A stretch of 64,000 nucleotides of DNA from Myceligenerans pegani (GCF_014892515.1 NZ_JADBGR010000082.1:62001-126000), one strand, 5' to 3'; positions 1 through 12,133 are shown, numbered from the stretch's first letter. Notes: generated by a model from the letters alone, not told the origin. Made by a program: numbers and translations.

Positions 1-910
1 CGAGAAGGTCGGTAGCGGCCCGGACCAGGCGGGCGAGGTGTGGCGAGCGGGATCCCTCGGACCACGCGAGCGAGATCGTGTAAGGGCTCGCGTCGGTCAC
101 GGGCCGGTAGACGATGTCGGGCCGCGGGTTGGCGTCGGCAAGGCTCCGCGGGATCAGCGCGACGGCCTGGCCCAGGGCCACCACCTCGATCAGCTGGCCG
201 GGGTCGCTCACCGTGGGGCCCCGCACCTCGGCGCTCTCGTCCTCCGCCAGGCGGCCGCGGGTCTCGGCGACGTGGTGGTCACGGCCGGACCAGTAGGCGC
301 GCTCCGCCGGCGTCGCCTCGGGCCACTGCGGCATCGGTTCGCCGTGCAGGTCCGCACAGCGCAGCTCCTCCCGCCGGGCGAGCGGGTGCCCGGCGGGCAG
401 CGCGGCCGCCCGGGGCTCGGTGGTCAGCGGTTCGCTGTCCAGCCCGCGCCGGTCGAAGAAGGAGCTGACGAGGGCCACGTCGGCCCGTCCGTCGCGCACC
501 ATGTCGGCCTGCTCGCGGTACCCGCTGACGACCGTCTCGACCGGGACGGCTCCCGGAAGGCACGCGTACGCGGCCAGAATGCGTGGCAGCATGCCCGTGG
601 CGACGCCCGGCTTGGCGGTGGCGACCAGCGTCGGCGTGTCCTGCGCCGCGCGGCTCGCGCGACGCCCGACCCCCGCGAGGACGTCCAGCGCGTACCGGGC
701 CTCGTCGAGCAGGGTCTCCCCGAGCTCGGTGAGGCCCACCCGCCGGGTGTCGCGGTGGAACAGGGTTCCGCCGAGGCGCCGCTCGAGCTGACGGATCGCC
801 CTCGACAGCGGCGGCTGGGCCATCCCGAGACGCTCGGCGGCACGCGAGAAGCTGAGCTCCTCGGCCACCGCGACGAAGTAACGCAGCTCGCGGACCTCGA
901 TCCCGTCCAT
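1..910 (-). CDS. LysR-family transcriptional regulator (partial, 3' end outside window)
   Basis: The frame starts at ATG 910 and stays open to the left edge, giving about 303 residues; only the last few are missing, since LysR proteins are usually near 300. The N-terminus (MDGIEVRELRYFVAVAEELS, followed by a typical winged helix with SRAAERLGMAQPPLSRAIRQ) is the classic LysR DNA-binding domain, and the rest fits a LysR effector-binding domain. It is divergent from the DoxX gene, 70 bp away, so it may control that gene; this is inference from the arrangement. A TATACT hexamer lies 8 nt before the ATG, suggesting a leaderless or nearly leaderless mRNA. The effector is unknown. Confidence 0.9.
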   Translation of the reverse strand, partial: MDGIEVRELRYFVAVAEELSFSRAAERLGMAQPPLSRAIRQLERRLGGTLFHRDTRRVGLTELGETLLDEARYALDVLAGVGRRASRAAQDTPTLVATAKPGVATGMLPRILAAYACLPGAVPVETVVSGYREQADMVRDGRADVALVSSFFDRRGLDSEPLTTEPRAAALPAGHPLARREELRCADLHGEPMPQWPEATPAERAYWSGRDHHVAETRGRLAEDESAEVRGPTVSDPGQLIEVVALGQAVALIPRSLADANPRPDIVYRPVTDASPYTISLAWSEGSRSPHLARLVRAATDLL

Positions 911-918
911 ACCCGCAG

Positions 919-927
919 AGTATAAAT
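919..927. promoter_or_regulatory. AT-rich -10 region between LysR and DoxX genes
   Basis: TATAAAT at 921-927 is the only AT-rich spot in the divergent intergenic region. Read on the minus strand it gives TATACT (919-924), a good -10 element 8 nt before the LysR ATG. On the plus strand TATAAA could serve the DoxX gene with a leader of roughly 48 nt. No convincing -35 was seen. Confidence 0.5.
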
Positions 928-980
928 CTAGACCGAGCCGGTCCTTCCCCGCCCGCCGGGCGCACTGGTGCAGTGGTGCC

Positions 981-1472
981 ATGAACCTCACGACCCGACC
1001 CGTCCTCGACGACAACACCCAGCGGATCCTGTCCGACGTCGGCCTCCTCGTTCTCCGTCTCGCCGCCGGCGCCGTGTTCGTCGCACACGGCTGGGGAGAC
1101 GTGTCCCAGCCCGGTGGGGCGGGCGCGAACATCGAGAACTACCGCGGCGCCGGCATCCCCCTGCCCGAGGTCAGCGCCTGGTTCGGCGCCTACATGCAGC
1201 TGATCGGCGGCGTCCTCCTGCTGTGCGGCGCCCTGACCCGCGTGGTGGCCGCCGGCCTCGCCGTCGTCATGGCCGGGGCGCTGATCTTCGTCCACCCCGG
1301 CGAGGCGCTGGTCATGGGCCAGGACGGCAGCGGCTCCGGATTCGCGTTCATCATGCTGGCGGCCTCCCTGGCGCTCGTGTGCACCGGCGCGGGCGGGCTC
1401 GCCGTCGACCGCCTGTTCGGCCGGCGCCGCACCGACGACGTCCGCTCGGAGCAGCCCAGTGGCGCGCGGTAG
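981..1472 (+). CDS. DoxX family membrane protein
   Basis: A 163-residue polytopic membrane protein of the DoxX type. Four hydrophobic segments can be seen at about residues 19-37, 68-88, 91-109 and 122-140. The first is followed by a small polar stretch (HGWGDVSQPGG), the usual DoxX layout of a four-helix bundle with a short loop after helix 1. DoxX proteins are linked to redox and thiol or quinone metabolism, but the role of this one is unknown. It is divergent from a LysR regulator, and its 3' end overlaps the next gene by 14 bp in another frame, so the two are probably cotranscribed. Confidence 0.85.
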   Translation: MNLTTRPVLDDNTQRILSDVGLLVLRLAAGAVFVAHGWGDVSQPGGAGANIENYRGAGIPLPEVSAWFGAYMQLIGGVLLLCGALTRVVAAGLAVVMAGALIFVHPGEALVMGQDGSGSGFAFIMLAASLALVCTGAGGLAVDRLFGRRRTDDVRSEQPSGAR

Positions 1473-2706
1473 GGCCCGAGGCGGCACCGTCGCGGCCGTC
1501 CTCGCGGCGGTGCTCCTCCTCGGCGCGTGCGGCGGACCCGGTGACGACGGCGAGCCGCGGTCCCGCTCCGCGGAGACCGGCGGGACGTCACCGGAGTCAC
1601 CGGAGCCCGCCGGACAGGGCGACCTGCTGGACCGCTTGCGCGAGGGCGGGCTGACGCTCGTCATCCGGCACGCGGCCACGGACCGGTCGGACCCGGACGA
1701 CGCGGAGGTAGACCTGGACGACTGCTCGACCCAGCGCAACCTCTCCGACGAGGGTCGCACCGAGGCGGCGATGATCGGCGACGGCGTCGCCGATCTCGGG
1801 ATCCCGGTCGGCGCGGTCTGGGCGAGCCCCTACTGCCGCAGCCGGGACACCGCCGAGCTGGCCTTCGGCCGGGCCGAGGTGGTCGACGGGCTGGAACGCC
1901 TCTACCCCGTCCGTGACGAGCGGGCCGACGACCGCCTGAACGACCGCATCCTGGCGGAGGCGCCCCGGCCGGGCGAGCCGAACCTGGCCATCGTCAGCCA
2001 CGGCGTCTACCCCAGCGTCCTGGCCCCGGGCGTGTCGATCGCCGAGGGCGAGGCGGCCGTCTACGCGCGCGACGGCGACGACGGCTTCGACCTGATCGGA
2101 CGGCTCGGCCCGCGGGAGTGGACCGAGTCGTCTCCGGACCGGGGCCGGCCGGCTTCCGCCATGGCGGAGGTCTCGGGCAGCGTCGTCGCGGTGCGTGCCC
2201 CCGGCGGCACCGGCAGCGCGTTCCGGGTCGCGGTGCCCGGCATCCTGGTGACCAGCGCGCAGGTCGTCGACGGCGCCGACGAGGTCGCCGTGCGTCTGCC
2301 CGACGGCACCGAGCTCGTCGCGCGGGTCCTCGGCCGGCGGCCCGACGTCGACATCGCCGCCCTGCGCGTCGACGACGACTCCGCGCTGCCCGCCCTCCAC
2401 TCCGGCTCCGGACTGGCGGACGCCCGGCCCGGCGACCGGGTCCACGCGGTGGGCGCCGACGGCGACGTCACGACGGGCACGGTGCGCGACCTGGACTCCT
2501 CGGTCCGGGCCGGAGGCACCGAACGCCCGGTGATCCGGCTGGACCGCCGGGCACCCAGGGCGGCGACCGGCGGTCCGCTCGTCGACGAGGACGGCTACGT
2601 CCTGGGCGTGCTCACCACGACGCCCGGCGAGCCCGACGGCCTCGCGATCCCGGTCGATGTCGCCCGCGACGCTGCCCTCGGACTCGTCCGCGACGGCGAG
2701 ACGTGA
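1459..2706 (+). CDS. Lipoprotein: histidine phosphatase domain fused to degenerate trypsin/HtrA-like domain
   Basis: The 415-residue protein starts at GTG 1459. Residues 1-24 form a lipoprotein signal peptide ending in the lipobox LLGAC (Cys24). Residues about 55-215 look like a histidine phosphatase: the RH pair (Arg70-His71), the SPYCRSRDTA helix and the second His181 (IVSHG) are present. Residues about 236-410 resemble a trypsin-like HtrA fold. At the catalytic positions, the usual TNAHVV reads TSAQVV (Gln268 for His) and the usual GNSGGP reads AATGGP (Thr370 for Ser); only Asp298 is kept. The second domain should therefore not be an active serine protease. Expected location is the outer face of the membrane. 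Substrates are unknown. Confidence 0.75.
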   Translation: MARGRARGGTVAAVLAAVLLLGACGGPGDDGEPRSRSAETGGTSPESPEPAGQGDLLDRLREGGLTLVIRHAATDRSDPDDAEVDLDDCSTQRNLSDEGRTEAAMIGDGVADLGIPVGAVWASPYCRSRDTAELAFGRAEVVDGLERLYPVRDERADDRLNDRILAEAPRPGEPNLAIVSHGVYPSVLAPGVSIAEGEAAVYARDGDDGFDLIGRLGPREWTESSPDRGRPASAMAEVSGSVVAVRAPGGTGSAFRVAVPGILVTSAQVVDGADEVAVRLPDGTELVARVLGRRPDVDIAALRVDDDSALPALHSGSGLADARPGDRVHAVGADGDVTTGTVRDLDSSVRAGGTERPVIRLDRRAPRAATGGPLVDEDGYVLGVLTTTPGEPDGLAIPVDVARDAALGLVRDGET

Positions 2707-2729
2707 CCCGGTGGAGCGGGCGCCGCCAG

Positions 2730-4007
2730 TCAGTCGTCGTCGCGGTTCGCGAACCAGGCCAGGAACAGGCCCAGAACCATCCACCCCGTCGTCGTGAGCA
2801 GTGGGACGAGCACGACGCTCCTCACGTCGTCGTCCCACGGCTCCGTGCGGGCGAGCAGCGAGACCACGGCGAGGGTGGTCACCACGGCGAGCAGGCCGCC
2901 GTCGGCCACGACCACGAAGCCCTCCACAGCGGGGGCGATCTCTTGGCCGATGGCGTCGGGGAACCACAGGGTAGGGAACGGGCCGCCGGTGCCGAGGGCG
3001 GGCCACGCGTCCGCCAGGGTCTCGTGGAACGTGGGGTCGAGCGACGCCGCGAGCAGCATCAGCCCCACCCCGGCGCCGATACCGGCCGACGTGTCCAGGC
3101 AACCTCCGCGCCCGGTGCCCGCCCTCCGGGCCGTGTACACCGGTCCGAACGTCATCCCGCCGGCGCAGTACGCCAGCCACACCGTGTAGCCCAGGATCGC
3201 GAGCCCGAACGCCAGTGCCGCGATGGCCACGATGAGCCCCCAGGCGAACAGCACGAAAGCGGCGACCACCGCACCGCCCGCGAGGAAGAACACCGAGCCC
3301 GCCCAACTGTCACCGGTGGCCCGCACCACCCCGGCCATCACCAGGGCGGGCACCGCGACCGCGGCGGCGACGAAGTAGCGCAGGTGCGCCTCCACGAATT
3401 CGGCGATCTCCGGCACCAGGAGCCACAGGACGCACAGTCCGATCGTCCCCAGGAGTATCAGGATGCCGCCCAGGAACCCGTCGCGCGTCGCGACGGCGAG
3501 GACCACGTGGATCCCCAGAACCACGGTGAGGTACAGGAGAAGCGCCAGGACCGGGTTCGCGACGACGAACTCCCACAGCCGGACGGCCAGGTATGCGAGC
3601 CAGGTCACGGCGGGCACCAGAAGCAGGCCCGTCACGCCGCCCACCACGGCCGTCGCCGCCGGACGCACCGATCCGCCGCGCACCGACCGGATCCCCGCGG
3701 CCAGCCATGTCGCGGGCAGCGCGACGAACGCGGCACCGAGAAGGAACGAGCCGATCGGTGTGTCCGTCACGGCGGCGGCCGCCGCGGACAGACCGTGGCC
3801 GAACGTGCCGAGCCAGTTCAGTACCGCCTGCGCGAACTCCGGCACCGCGGGCAGCCTGCCGGCCGCACCGAAGAGGGCCGGCATGGTGACCATCACGTAC
3901 CCCAGGCCGAGCAGCGGCAGGACCACGACGAGCACCAGCGGATCCATCCCGAGGACGCGCCTCCGGCGCCAGGCACCGAACCCGTCGTCGTACCCATCCA
4001 ACGCCAT
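2730..4007 (-). CDS. Polytopic membrane protein of unknown function
   Basis: A 425-residue protein with a short soluble N-terminus (MALDGYDDGFGAWRRRR) followed by about ten long hydrophobic segments spread over the whole length. One example is near residues 21-45 (DPLVLVVVLPLLGLGYVMVT); several more lie between 70 and 290. An extracytoplasmic or cytoplasmic loop near 300-350 is rich in Gly and Pro. I do not recognise the family. The start at 4007 was chosen over an upstream in-frame ATG at 4052 because a GGAGCGAGGG purine run lies 4-5 nt before it. It is convergent with the phosphatase-pseudoprotease lipoprotein gene, with 23 bp between the stops. Confidence 0.75.
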   Translation of the reverse strand: MALDGYDDGFGAWRRRRVLGMDPLVLVVVLPLLGLGYVMVTMPALFGAAGRLPAVPEFAQAVLNWLGTFGHGLSAAAAAVTDTPIGSFLLGAAFVALPATWLAAGIRSVRGGSVRPAATAVVGGVTGLLLVPAVTWLAYLAVRLWEFVVANPVLALLLYLTVVLGIHVVLAVATRDGFLGGILILLGTIGLCVLWLLVPEIAEFVEAHLRYFVAAAVAVPALVMAGVVRATGDSWAGSVFFLAGGAVVAAFVLFAWGLIVAIAALAFGLAILGYTVWLAYCAGGMTFGPVYTARRAGTGRGGCLDTSAGIGAGVGLMLLAASLDPTFHETLADAWPALGTGGPFPTLWFPDAIGQEIAPAVEGFVVVADGGLLAVVTTLAVVSLLARTEPWDDDVRSVVLVPLLTTTGWMVLGLFLAWFANRDDD

Positions 4008-4123
4008 GTGCCCTCGCTCCGGGGAGAATGCGAACGAACCAGGACACAGCATCCCTGGCGAGTGAGGAGGCTGACAACGGCTGCCGGCAATCGTTCAGGC
4101 CCGGTTCATCTGCGCGACCGGCG

Positions 4124-4166
4124 CGGAACCCGGCGGGGGTGCGTCAGCGGCCCCCGCCGGGTTCCG
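4124..4166 (-). terminator. Strong hairpin after the chitinase gene
   Basis: A perfect 16-bp inverted repeat (arms 4124-4139 and 4151-4166, CGGAACCCGGCGGGGG and its complement) with an 11-nt loop. It begins 19 bp beyond the chitinase stop codon on that gene's downstream side. No U-tract follows, which is common for GC-rich actinobacterial terminators. Confidence 0.7.
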
Positions 4167-4193
4167 GGATCAGCAGTACCGGGATCAGCAGTA
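4164..4193 (-). repeat. 15-bp tandem duplication across the chitinase stop codon
   Basis: CCGGGATCAGCAGTA occurs twice head to tail, at 4164-4178 and 4179-4193. The second copy holds the end of the chitinase frame (Tyr-Cys-stop). The first copy repeats the same Tyr-Cys-stop sequence just past the stop. Confidence 0.9.
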
Positions 4194-5108
4194 CAGGTTT
4201 CCGCCCGGGTCGACGCCGAGCCGCGCGGTGAAGTCGCGGTACTTGTCGACGCGGCTCTGCACCTGCGCCGGGTTCCCGCCGTTGCACTCGATGCTGCCGT
4301 TGATGCTCCGGATCGTCTCGCCGAACCCGGCGCCGTTCACCATCGCCGCGTGGCCCGTCATGGTGCCCGGGCCGCTCTGGGTGTTCCAGTACCAGAGCGC
4401 GGTCCGCCACGCGACGGACGAGTTGTTCTGCACCATGCTGGGGTTGTGCAGGAGATCGAGGCCCAGGTGGTCACCCGCGGCCTTGTAGTTGAAGTTCCAG
4501 CTGAGCTGGATCGGGCCGCGGCCGTAGTACTGGTCGTGGCCGGCCGGGCAGCCGTACGGCTGGGACGTGTCGCAGTAGTGCGGGTAGTTCGCCGTGTTCT
4601 GCTCCACGATGTGGACCAGGCCACCGGTCTCGTGCGAGACGTTGGCGAGGAACGCGGCGGCCTCCCGCCGCTGCACGGCGTCGCTGCCGGTGTGGGCGAA
4701 GGCCGGGAACGAGTTCATCGCGTCGACCAGCCCGGAGTACGTGTAGAACGGGTTCCGGTTCGGGAAGAACTGGTTGAACTGCGCCTCGCTCACGACGAAC
4801 CCGTCGCCCGGCTCCCCGCCGCCGTCGTCACCGCCGCCACCGCCGTCGCAGGCGCCGAGCGACTCCCACACCCCCCACTGGCCGGTGGTGCCGGGCTCCT
4901 CGCCCTGGGTCCACCACTTGGCGCGCCAGGCGCCGCCGTCGTGGGTGACCGAGTTGCCCCCGACATAGACGGACCCGCTGTTCCACGGGGCCGAGTTGCA
5001 CTCGGCGGGCTCGGCCTGGGCAGCGGTGCCGGGAACGAGCGTCGCTCCGGCGGTCAGGAGCGCAGCGGTGAGAACTGCGAGAAGGAGCGGCTTTCGACGG
5101 GACCTCAC
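4185..5108 (-). CDS. Secreted GH19 chitinase with CBM5/12-type chitin-binding domain
   Basis: The chosen start is GTG 5108, preceded by GAGGTGG at 5 nt; it gives 307 residues with a Sec signal peptide (about 1-32, ending AAQA). Residues 36-87 form a CBM5/12-like module with the AKWWTQGEEPG motif. A Gly/Asp-rich linker runs from 88 to 103, and the GH19 catalytic domain from 104 to the end. The SHETGG motif supplies the general acid Glu160, with the second acid Glu169 nine residues later, as in Streptomyces ChiC-type enzymes. It should hydrolyse chitin outside the cell. It is followed by a strong hairpin, and a palindromic repeat lies upstream. Confidence 0.93.
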   Translation of the reverse strand: MRSRRKPLLLAVLTAALLTAGATLVPGTAAQAEPAECNSAPWNSGSVYVGGNSVTHDGGAWRAKWWTQGEEPGTTGQWGVWESLGACDGGGGGDDGGGEPGDGFVVSEAQFNQFFPNRNPFYTYSGLVDAMNSFPAFAHTGSDAVQRREAAAFLANVSHETGGLVHIVEQNTANYPHYCDTSQPYGCPAGHDQYYGRGPIQLSWNFNYKAAGDHLGLDLLHNPSMVQNNSSVAWRTALWYWNTQSGPGTMTGHAAMVNGAGFGETIRSINGSIECNGGNPAQVQSRVDKYRDFTARLGVDPGGNLYC

Positions 5109-5220
5109 GTGAACCACCTCGTTCGTGTTCGGGGCGCCGCGGGCGCCCGACGTCGATTTGTTCGGGACGTTAGCAAGTGTCCGCGGCGCCACGAATGAGG
5201 GATTCCCACATGGCCGGCGT

Positions 5221-5310
5221 AGCGGTCGGCCGGATGTCTGATGGTCGGCCGCCCGGGGAGCCGACTTCGCGACAAGGAGCCGATCGCTCGACAACCAGCC
5301 GACCGCACGT
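5221..5310. repeat. Dispersed palindromic repeat, copy A
   Basis: A GC-rich repeat of the GGTCGG / CCGAC / CGACAA type shared with six other intergenic sites in the window. The arms are imperfect (GTCTGATGGTCGG near 5235 and CCGACTTCGCGAC near 5260). It starts 3 bp beyond the subtilase stop codon (5316-5318), on the 3' side of that gene. Confidence 0.65.
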
Positions 5311-5315
5311 ACCCG

Positions 5316-8966
<3,651 letters not shown>

Positions 8967-9160
8967 GGTGACCTCTCCGACGGTTCGCGGCGCTGCGGCG
9001 CGCCGCTCCTTCACGAGGAGGTGACGCCGGGGCAGGGCGGATCGTTGCATCGCGCCGCGCAGGACATACGCGGGAGATGCATGGCCGCGCGGGAGATCAC
9101 GGATCGGACAAGGGCGGCATTTCGTGGTGCGGTGTCGGTGTCTCGTGGAACACTCGACGC

Positions 9161-9775
9161 ATGCTCGAACTCGCCACCGGTAGCGGCCTCGCCATGGCCG
9201 CTGGGGTCAACGCCTGGATCCCGCTGCTCCTGCTCGGCATCCTGTCCCGCTTCAGCGACCTGCTCTCGCTGCCGTCCGGCTGGACGTGGCTGGAGAACCC
9301 GTGGGTGATGGCCATCCTCGCGGTGCTCCTGGTGCTGGAGATGACGGCGGACAAGATCCCGGCGCTGGACTCGGTCAACGACGTCGTCCAGACGGTGGTC
9401 CGGCCCACCGCGGGCGGCATCGCTTTCGGGGCCGGAGCGGCGTCCGAGACGGTCACGGTGCAGGATCCCGAGGCGTTCGTGGCGGGCGGTGAGTGGGTCA
9501 CGGTGGTGATCGGGATCGTGCTGGCGCTCGTGGTGCACGCGGCCAAGGCGGGCGGCCGGGTCATCACCAACACGGTGAGCGGCGGGACGGCCGCCCCCGT
9601 GGTGAGCACCGTGGAGGACGTGGCGGCGGTCGGCATCTCGTTCCTCGGCATCACGCTGCCGTTCCTGATGATTCCCGTGCTGATCCTGTTCGCGATCGGG
9701 TTGTGGATGATCGTGCGCGGCGTGCGCAGGCACCGGCGGATGAAGCAGATCGACGAGGCGTACGGGACGGCGTAG
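9161..9775 (+). CDS. DUF4126 family membrane protein
   Basis: A 204-residue membrane protein. The start at ATG 9161 (MLELATGSGLAMAAG) gives the usual DUF4126 N-terminus, where small residues and AAGVNAWIPLLLLG form the first helix. Further helices are at about 47-65 (VMAILAVLLVLEM), 113-132 and 166-190. A cytoplasmic Arg/Lys-rich tail ends the protein (RRHRRMKQIDEAYG). Its biochemical role is not known. It is divergent from the subtilase gene and is followed by a small hairpin. Confidence 0.8.
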   Translation: MLELATGSGLAMAAGVNAWIPLLLLGILSRFSDLLSLPSGWTWLENPWVMAILAVLLVLEMTADKIPALDSVNDVVQTVVRPTAGGIAFGAGAASETVTVQDPEAFVAGGEWVTVVIGIVLALVVHAAKAGGRVITNTVSGGTAAPVVSTVEDVAAVGISFLGITLPFLMIPVLILFAIGLWMIVRGVRRHRRMKQIDEAYGTA

Positions 9776-9784
9776 ACAGCGCGC

Positions 9785-9800
9785 GCCGCACTCGTGCGGC
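9785..9800 (+). terminator. Small hairpin after the DUF4126 gene
   Basis: GCCGCA-CTCG-TGCGGC, a 6-bp perfect stem with a 4-nt loop, begins 10 bp past the stop codon. It may be a weak terminator; the position is the main argument. Confidence 0.4.
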
Positions 9801-9934
9801 AGGGTCCTGAACCGTCGGACTCCACGCCGGGGATTGCAGCTCGACGCTGACCACGCCGACTGGCGGCCACATGGCCGGATGGCCTCGCGGGTCTGAGAAA
9901 CTGGGATCTCACCTCCCCGAGATCAAGGACACCC

Positions 9935-10567
9935 ATGGCTCGCACCCGCTCGTCCGCTGTCACCCGCGCCGTCCGGCGTGCGGGGGCACGGCTCGTCTGG
10001 CTCTTCACCGGCTACCGCTTCGCTCCCAGCAAGGCGCCGGACGAGCCGACCATCTTCGTCGGGGCGCCGCACACCTCCAACACGGACTTCTTCCTCATGC
10101 TCGCGATCGCGTGGGAGCTGGACGTGCGCATCAAGTTCCTCATCAAGGACTCGTGGCTGCGCGGTCCGTTCTCCGGGCTGATCCGTGCACTCGGCGGCGT
10201 CGCGGTGGACCGGGGCGATCCGGCCGGCCTGGTCGACCAGTTGCTCGGGGGTATGCGTGCCGGCACGGTCTCCCACCTGGTCGTCACCCCGGAGGGAACG
10301 CGCGGCGGCGGCTCGGGCTACTGGAAGTCGGGCTTCTACCGGATCGCGCAGGCGGCCGGGATGCCGGTGACGCTGGGCTACGTCGACGGCGACCGGCGTG
10401 TCGCCGGGCTGGGCCCGTCGCTCCGGATGACCGGCGACGTGCGCGCGGACATGGACCGCATCCGCGCCTTCTACGCCGACAAGTCGGGCGTCCGCCCGGA
10501 GAACCGCGTCGAACCCCGCCTCCGAGCAGAGGACCCCCCGGGCGAACACCCTGCGGCCGCAGCCTGA
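9935..10567 (+). CDS. PlsC-like 1-acyl-glycerol-3-phosphate acyltransferase family protein
   Basis: The 210-residue protein carries the acyltransferase HX4D motif as PHTSNTD (His46, Asp51) and the TPEGTRG motif (Glu120). These are the catalytic and phosphate-binding blocks of PlsC-type enzymes. The first block is preceded by FVGAP rather than the usual VxNH, a variant seen in many actinobacterial members. No clear transmembrane helix is present beyond a hydrophobic patch at about 18-26. It probably acylates a lysophospholipid or related lipid acceptor at the membrane; the acceptor is not known. A palindromic repeat lies downstream. Confidence 0.8.
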   Translation: MARTRSSAVTRAVRRAGARLVWLFTGYRFAPSKAPDEPTIFVGAPHTSNTDFFLMLAIAWELDVRIKFLIKDSWLRGPFSGLIRALGGVAVDRGDPAGLVDQLLGGMRAGTVSHLVVTPEGTRGGGSGYWKSGFYRIAQAAGMPVTLGYVDGDRRVAGLGPSLRMTGDVRADMDRIRAFYADKSGVRPENRVEPRLRAEDPPGEHPAAAA

Positions 10568-10614
10568 CCCCGCCCCTCCGCCCCGACCTGGCGATGCGGT
10601 CGGTCGTTTGTCGT

Positions 10615-10699
10615 GTGGTCGTTCGGTTGTCGGGTGATCGGTCCCCCGAGCGACCGATCATCCGACAACGGACCGATCGTCCGACAGGGAACCGACCAC
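10615..10699. repeat. Dispersed palindromic repeat, copy B
   Basis: Nested inverted repeats. The inner arms are 10627-10643 and 10652-10668 (TTGTCGGGTGATCGGTC against GACCGATCATCCGACAA, 16 of 17 paired counting strict pairs) with an 8-nt loop. Looser outer arms, GTGGTCGTTC and GAACCGACCAC, lie at 10615-10624 and 10689-10699. It sits between the acyltransferase stop and the next promoter. Confidence 0.7.
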
Positions 10700-10782
10700 G
10701 CGGCATCGGACTGCCGGTCCTTCGAGTGGCTGGTCCGGATCGGCCGGTCCGGTCGGCGTCGGCCAGCGTTGGTACGCCTGAC

Positions 10783-10810
10783 TCGACATCGGGCCGCTCG
10801 GCAGTAGGCT
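10783..10810 (+). promoter_or_regulatory. Promoter of the GNAT gene (near leaderless)
   Basis: TCGACA (10783-10788), a 16-bp spacer, then TAGGCT (10805-10810). The GTG start at 10819 is only 8 nt after the -10 box, so transcription should begin at or within two bases of the start codon. Confidence 0.6.
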
Positions 10811-10818
10811 GCCGTTTC

Positions 10819-11301
10819 GTGAGATTGCGGATCGCCAGAGTCGCCGATGCCGGTGCCGTCGCGCGGGTGCATCACACCACCTGGGTCACCGCGTACGGCG
10901 AACTGCTTCCCGCCGAGTTCTGGGAGACCCATACCCTCGCGGAGCGCACCAGGGGCTGGCAGCGATCCCTGATGCGTGGACTCGCGCCGACCCTGGCGGA
11001 GGTCGACGGCAAGGCGGTCGGCTTCGCGCACGCGTCGCGGGCCCGCGCGCAGCACCGCGTCGAGCCGGTGCGCGAGACGCAGCTCTGGATGCTCTACGTC
11101 CTGGACGACCATCACGGCACGGGCGTGGGCCAGGCGCTGCTGGACGCCGTCGTCCCGCCCGGTACGCCGTGCCAGCTCTGGGTCGCCGAGGACAACCCCC
11201 GGGCGAGGCGCTTCTACGAACGCAACGGCTTCACCGTGGAGGGCGCGCGCATCACCGACGACAGCTTCGCGAACATCACCGAGCTACGTATGGTGCGCTG
11301 A
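10819..11301 (+). CDS. GNAT family N-acetyltransferase
   Basis: A 160-residue single-domain GNAT protein. The beta4-alpha3 acetyl-CoA site appears as LYVLDDHHGTGVGQALLDA (about residues 93-111). It is followed by LWVAEDNPRARRFYERNGF, the usual beta5/alpha4 signature, near 120-140. The substrate cannot be told from sequence. The start at GTG 10819 was chosen because it gives the standard N-terminus (RLRIARVADAGAVARVH) and because a -10 box ends 8 nt before it. Confidence 0.85.
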   Translation: MRLRIARVADAGAVARVHHTTWVTAYGELLPAEFWETHTLAERTRGWQRSLMRGLAPTLAEVDGKAVGFAHASRARAQHRVEPVRETQLWMLYVLDDHHGTGVGQALLDAVVPPGTPCQLWVAEDNPRARRFYERNGFTVEGARITDDSFANITELRMVR

Positions 11302-11330
11302 CCGACCGCATGGCACCCGGCCGACCGCAT

Positions 11331-12059
11331 CTACTTCTCCAGCCTGCGCGCCTCTTCCTCGGTCTGCGCGGCGCCGTCCTCGTCGCCGTTGCTCCGCAGC
11401 ATCCCGGCGAGCGAACGCAGGGACAGGGCGTCGTCCGACTTGGCCAGGCCCGCGCCGCGCGCGCTGCGCCACAGGCCCATGGCCTGCTGCGCGACGTCGA
11501 GCGCCTTGCCGCGTTCCTGCTCGCCGACGAGGTTCGAGCTGAGGTCGGTGAGTGCGCGTTCCATCGCCTCGCGCTGCTTGGCCGGGTCGTCGTCGAGGCT
11601 CTTGAAGACCTGGACGGCGTCCGACACGAGGGCCGACGTCCCCTTCGTCTCCTTGTCGCGCCCGCGCTCCGTCATCGCGCTGCCGAACGAGAGGAGAGCG
11701 ACCGCGAATCGGGAGATCGTGCTGCCCTGATCACCGGGAATCTTCTCGGCACCGCGCTCGACGAGGGCGTGCAGCGCCTCGGCGGCCTTCTCCTCGAGCC
11801 CGCCCCCACGCCGCTCACCGGCGTCGGCCGGCGCGGCACCGACAGAGTCGGCACCCGCAGGATCGGCACCGGTCGCCGAGGCCGCCCCGCTACCGACTGG
11901 CTCGGCGTCGGCCCCCTCGGCACCGGACTCCGCCGGGGCGGACGTCTCCTCGGCGCCGGACGTCACCGGCGCCACGACATCCTCCGCGACCTGCTCCGCG
12001 GCCTCCACGACGTTCTGCTCCGCACCGGGCTCGCGCACCGTCTGACTCCCATCGCTCAT
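11331..12059 (-). CDS. Acidic hypothetical protein
   Basis: A 242-residue soluble protein that I do not recognise. Residues 1-95 are an acidic, low-complexity Ala/Glu/Gly/Ser/Pro region without predicted fold. Residues 100-242 look helical, with several amphipathic stretches (for example EEKAAEALHALVERGAEKI and RALTDLSSNLVGEQERGKA) and a charged EEEARRLEK end. There is no signal peptide and no membrane segment. Start ATG 12059. The neighbour upstream on the same strand is a YkvA-like small protein, with three 15-bp repeats between them. The gene is convergent with the GNAT gene, with 29 bp between stops. Confidence 0.65.
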   Translation of the reverse strand: MSDGSQTVREPGAEQNVVEAAEQVAEDVVAPVTSGAEETSAPAESGAEGADAEPVGSGAASATGADPAGADSVGAAPADAGERRGGGLEEKAAEALHALVERGAEKIPGDQGSTISRFAVALLSFGSAMTERGRDKETKGTSALVSDAVQVFKSLDDDPAKQREAMERALTDLSSNLVGEQERGKALDVAQQAMGLWRSARGAGLAKSDDALSLRSLAGMLRSNGDEDGAAQTEEEARRLEK

Positions 12060-12133
12060 GATGGAAGTGAAGCTACCAGAACCGGGCAAACGCCCGAGGT
12101 CCCGAGATGTCGCCGAAGTCGGGCCACGTGGCA

